Of a stretch of DNA of 64,000 bases, positions 63,667-64,000 are shown piece by piece. Position 1 is the stretch's first letter. Every line of letters starts with the position of its first letter. The position numbers and the translations under genes were made by a program. The DNA is from Enterobacillus tribolii (GTDB taxonomy: Bacteria > Pseudomonadota > Gammaproteobacteria > Enterobacterales > Enterobacteriaceae): positions 186,001 through 250,000 of the forward strand of contig NZ_QRAP01000007.1 of NCBI RefSeq assembly GCF_003363015.1, written 5' to 3'. The notes beneath the pieces were generated by a model. It ran no database searches and had not been told where the DNA came from. It saw only the letters and a list, made by a program, of their open reading frames with translations.

Positions 63667-63891
63667 TTTCAAAACTACGCTTCCCGCCGGAAAAAAGCAA
63701 CGTGATTATTTATCTCCCTCCCGTCGTATTTTCATGATGTTCCGGACTTCGCAATGAAGAATAAGAATTTACTCTTTACCAATATGATACGTATAAACCC
63801 GCTTATCGCCGTGGGTGCGTAACGGCCGGCAACGGGGTATGCTATCCGCCATGCATTTATTACTGACGTGCGACACTGATTAGGAAGAACT

Positions 63892-64000
63892 ATGGATCAC
63901 CGTTTACTTGAAATCGTTGCCTGCCCGGTTTGCAACGGCAAACTTTACTTCGATAAAGAAAATCAGGAACTGGTCTGTAAGGCTGACCGTCTTGCTTATC
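63892..64000 (+). CDS. ycaR: YcaR, Trm112-like small protein (start only)
   Basis: The first 36 codons read [20 protein letters not shown], the well-known N-terminus of the ~60-residue YcaR protein with its CPVC zinc-ribbon-like pair; the gene is cut by the window end. In E. coli it lies between ycaQ and kdsB, so kdsB should follow. Its role is not settled; it belongs to the UPF0434/Trm112 group. Start preceded by TTAGGAAGAAC. Confidence 0.94.
   Translation, partial: MDHRLLEIVACPVCNGKLYFDKENQELVCKADRLAY

Larger units (their letters stand above)
63523..63891. other. ycaQ-ycaR spacer (369 bp)
   Basis: Holds the bidirectional terminator, the candidate small gene and CRP site described separately, and an AT-rich region up to ycaR. 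A TATGCT at 63837-63842 may be the ycaR -10. Confidence 0.5.

Overview
The window is a chromosomal segment of a member of the order Enterobacterales. Most genes align residue for residue (from memory of the families) with Escherichia coli K-12 proteins of the 19-21 minute region, in nearly the same order: ltaE, hcr-hcp, lysO, ybjD, cspD, clpS-clpA, infA, aat-cydC-cydD, trxB, lrp, ftsK, lolA, rarA, serS, dmsABC, ycaD, pflA-pflB-focA, ycaO, serC-aroA, cmk, rpsA, ihfB, comEC(ycaI), msbA-lpxK, ycaQ, ycaR. The high-GC coding style and the mix of gained and lost genes would fit a plant-associated Pectobacteriaceae-like lineage, but the genus cannot be fixed from the sequence alone.

Layout. 1-6514: start of ltaE (cut by the window edge), then a lemA gene and three tandem DUF2207-type membrane protein genes. 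6559-12211: hcr-hcp (nitrosative stress, hcp preceded by an NsrR-like site), lysO, and divergent ybjD (OLD-type nuclease). 12335-21653: cspD, clpSA, infA, aat-cydCD, trxB. 22399-30109: lrp, ftsK, lolA-rarA, serS. 30666-35883: an anaerobic DMSO reductase operon dmsABC followed by its chaperone dmsD and a NapF-like ferredoxin. 36000-42060: ycaD, a YaeF/YiiX-type lipoprotein, xapR-xapB-xapA (xanthosine use) and an orphan PTS EIIA-like gene. 42528-48832: pflA, pflB, focA (FNR-type promoter) and ycaO. 48976-60329: ansB, serC-aroA, cmk, rpsA, ihfB, comEC, msbA. 60326-64000: lpxK, two small cold-shock genes, ycaQ, and the beginning of ycaR.

Functional theme: much of the region serves anaerobic or nitrosative life (hcp-hcr, cydDC, dms, pfl-focA, ansB), interleaved with housekeeping genes for translation, division, lipid A export and proteolysis. 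Compared with the E. coli order, poxB, aqpZ, ybjX-macAB, the serW tRNA gene, ycaC and ycaP are not present at their expected places, while lemA/DUF2207, dmsD-napF-like, xapABR, the EIIA-like gene, ansB and the csp pair are inserted.

The most original observations are: (1) a near-perfect CRP site, a promoter-like element, a 16-codon reading frame with Shine-Dalgarno, and an intrinsic terminator packed into about 140 bp on the minus strand between ycaQ and ycaR; (2) the lemA-DUF2207 array, in which one copy has lost its whole exported domain in frame; (3) a comEC gene whose strong Shine-Dalgarno is followed by an in-frame AUC instead of AUG; (4) a pair of csp genes, the second lacking the usual nucleic-acid-binding aromatic residues; (5) an orphan EIIA-like protein. 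No CRISPR array, prophage, insertion sequence, rRNA or tRNA gene was seen.
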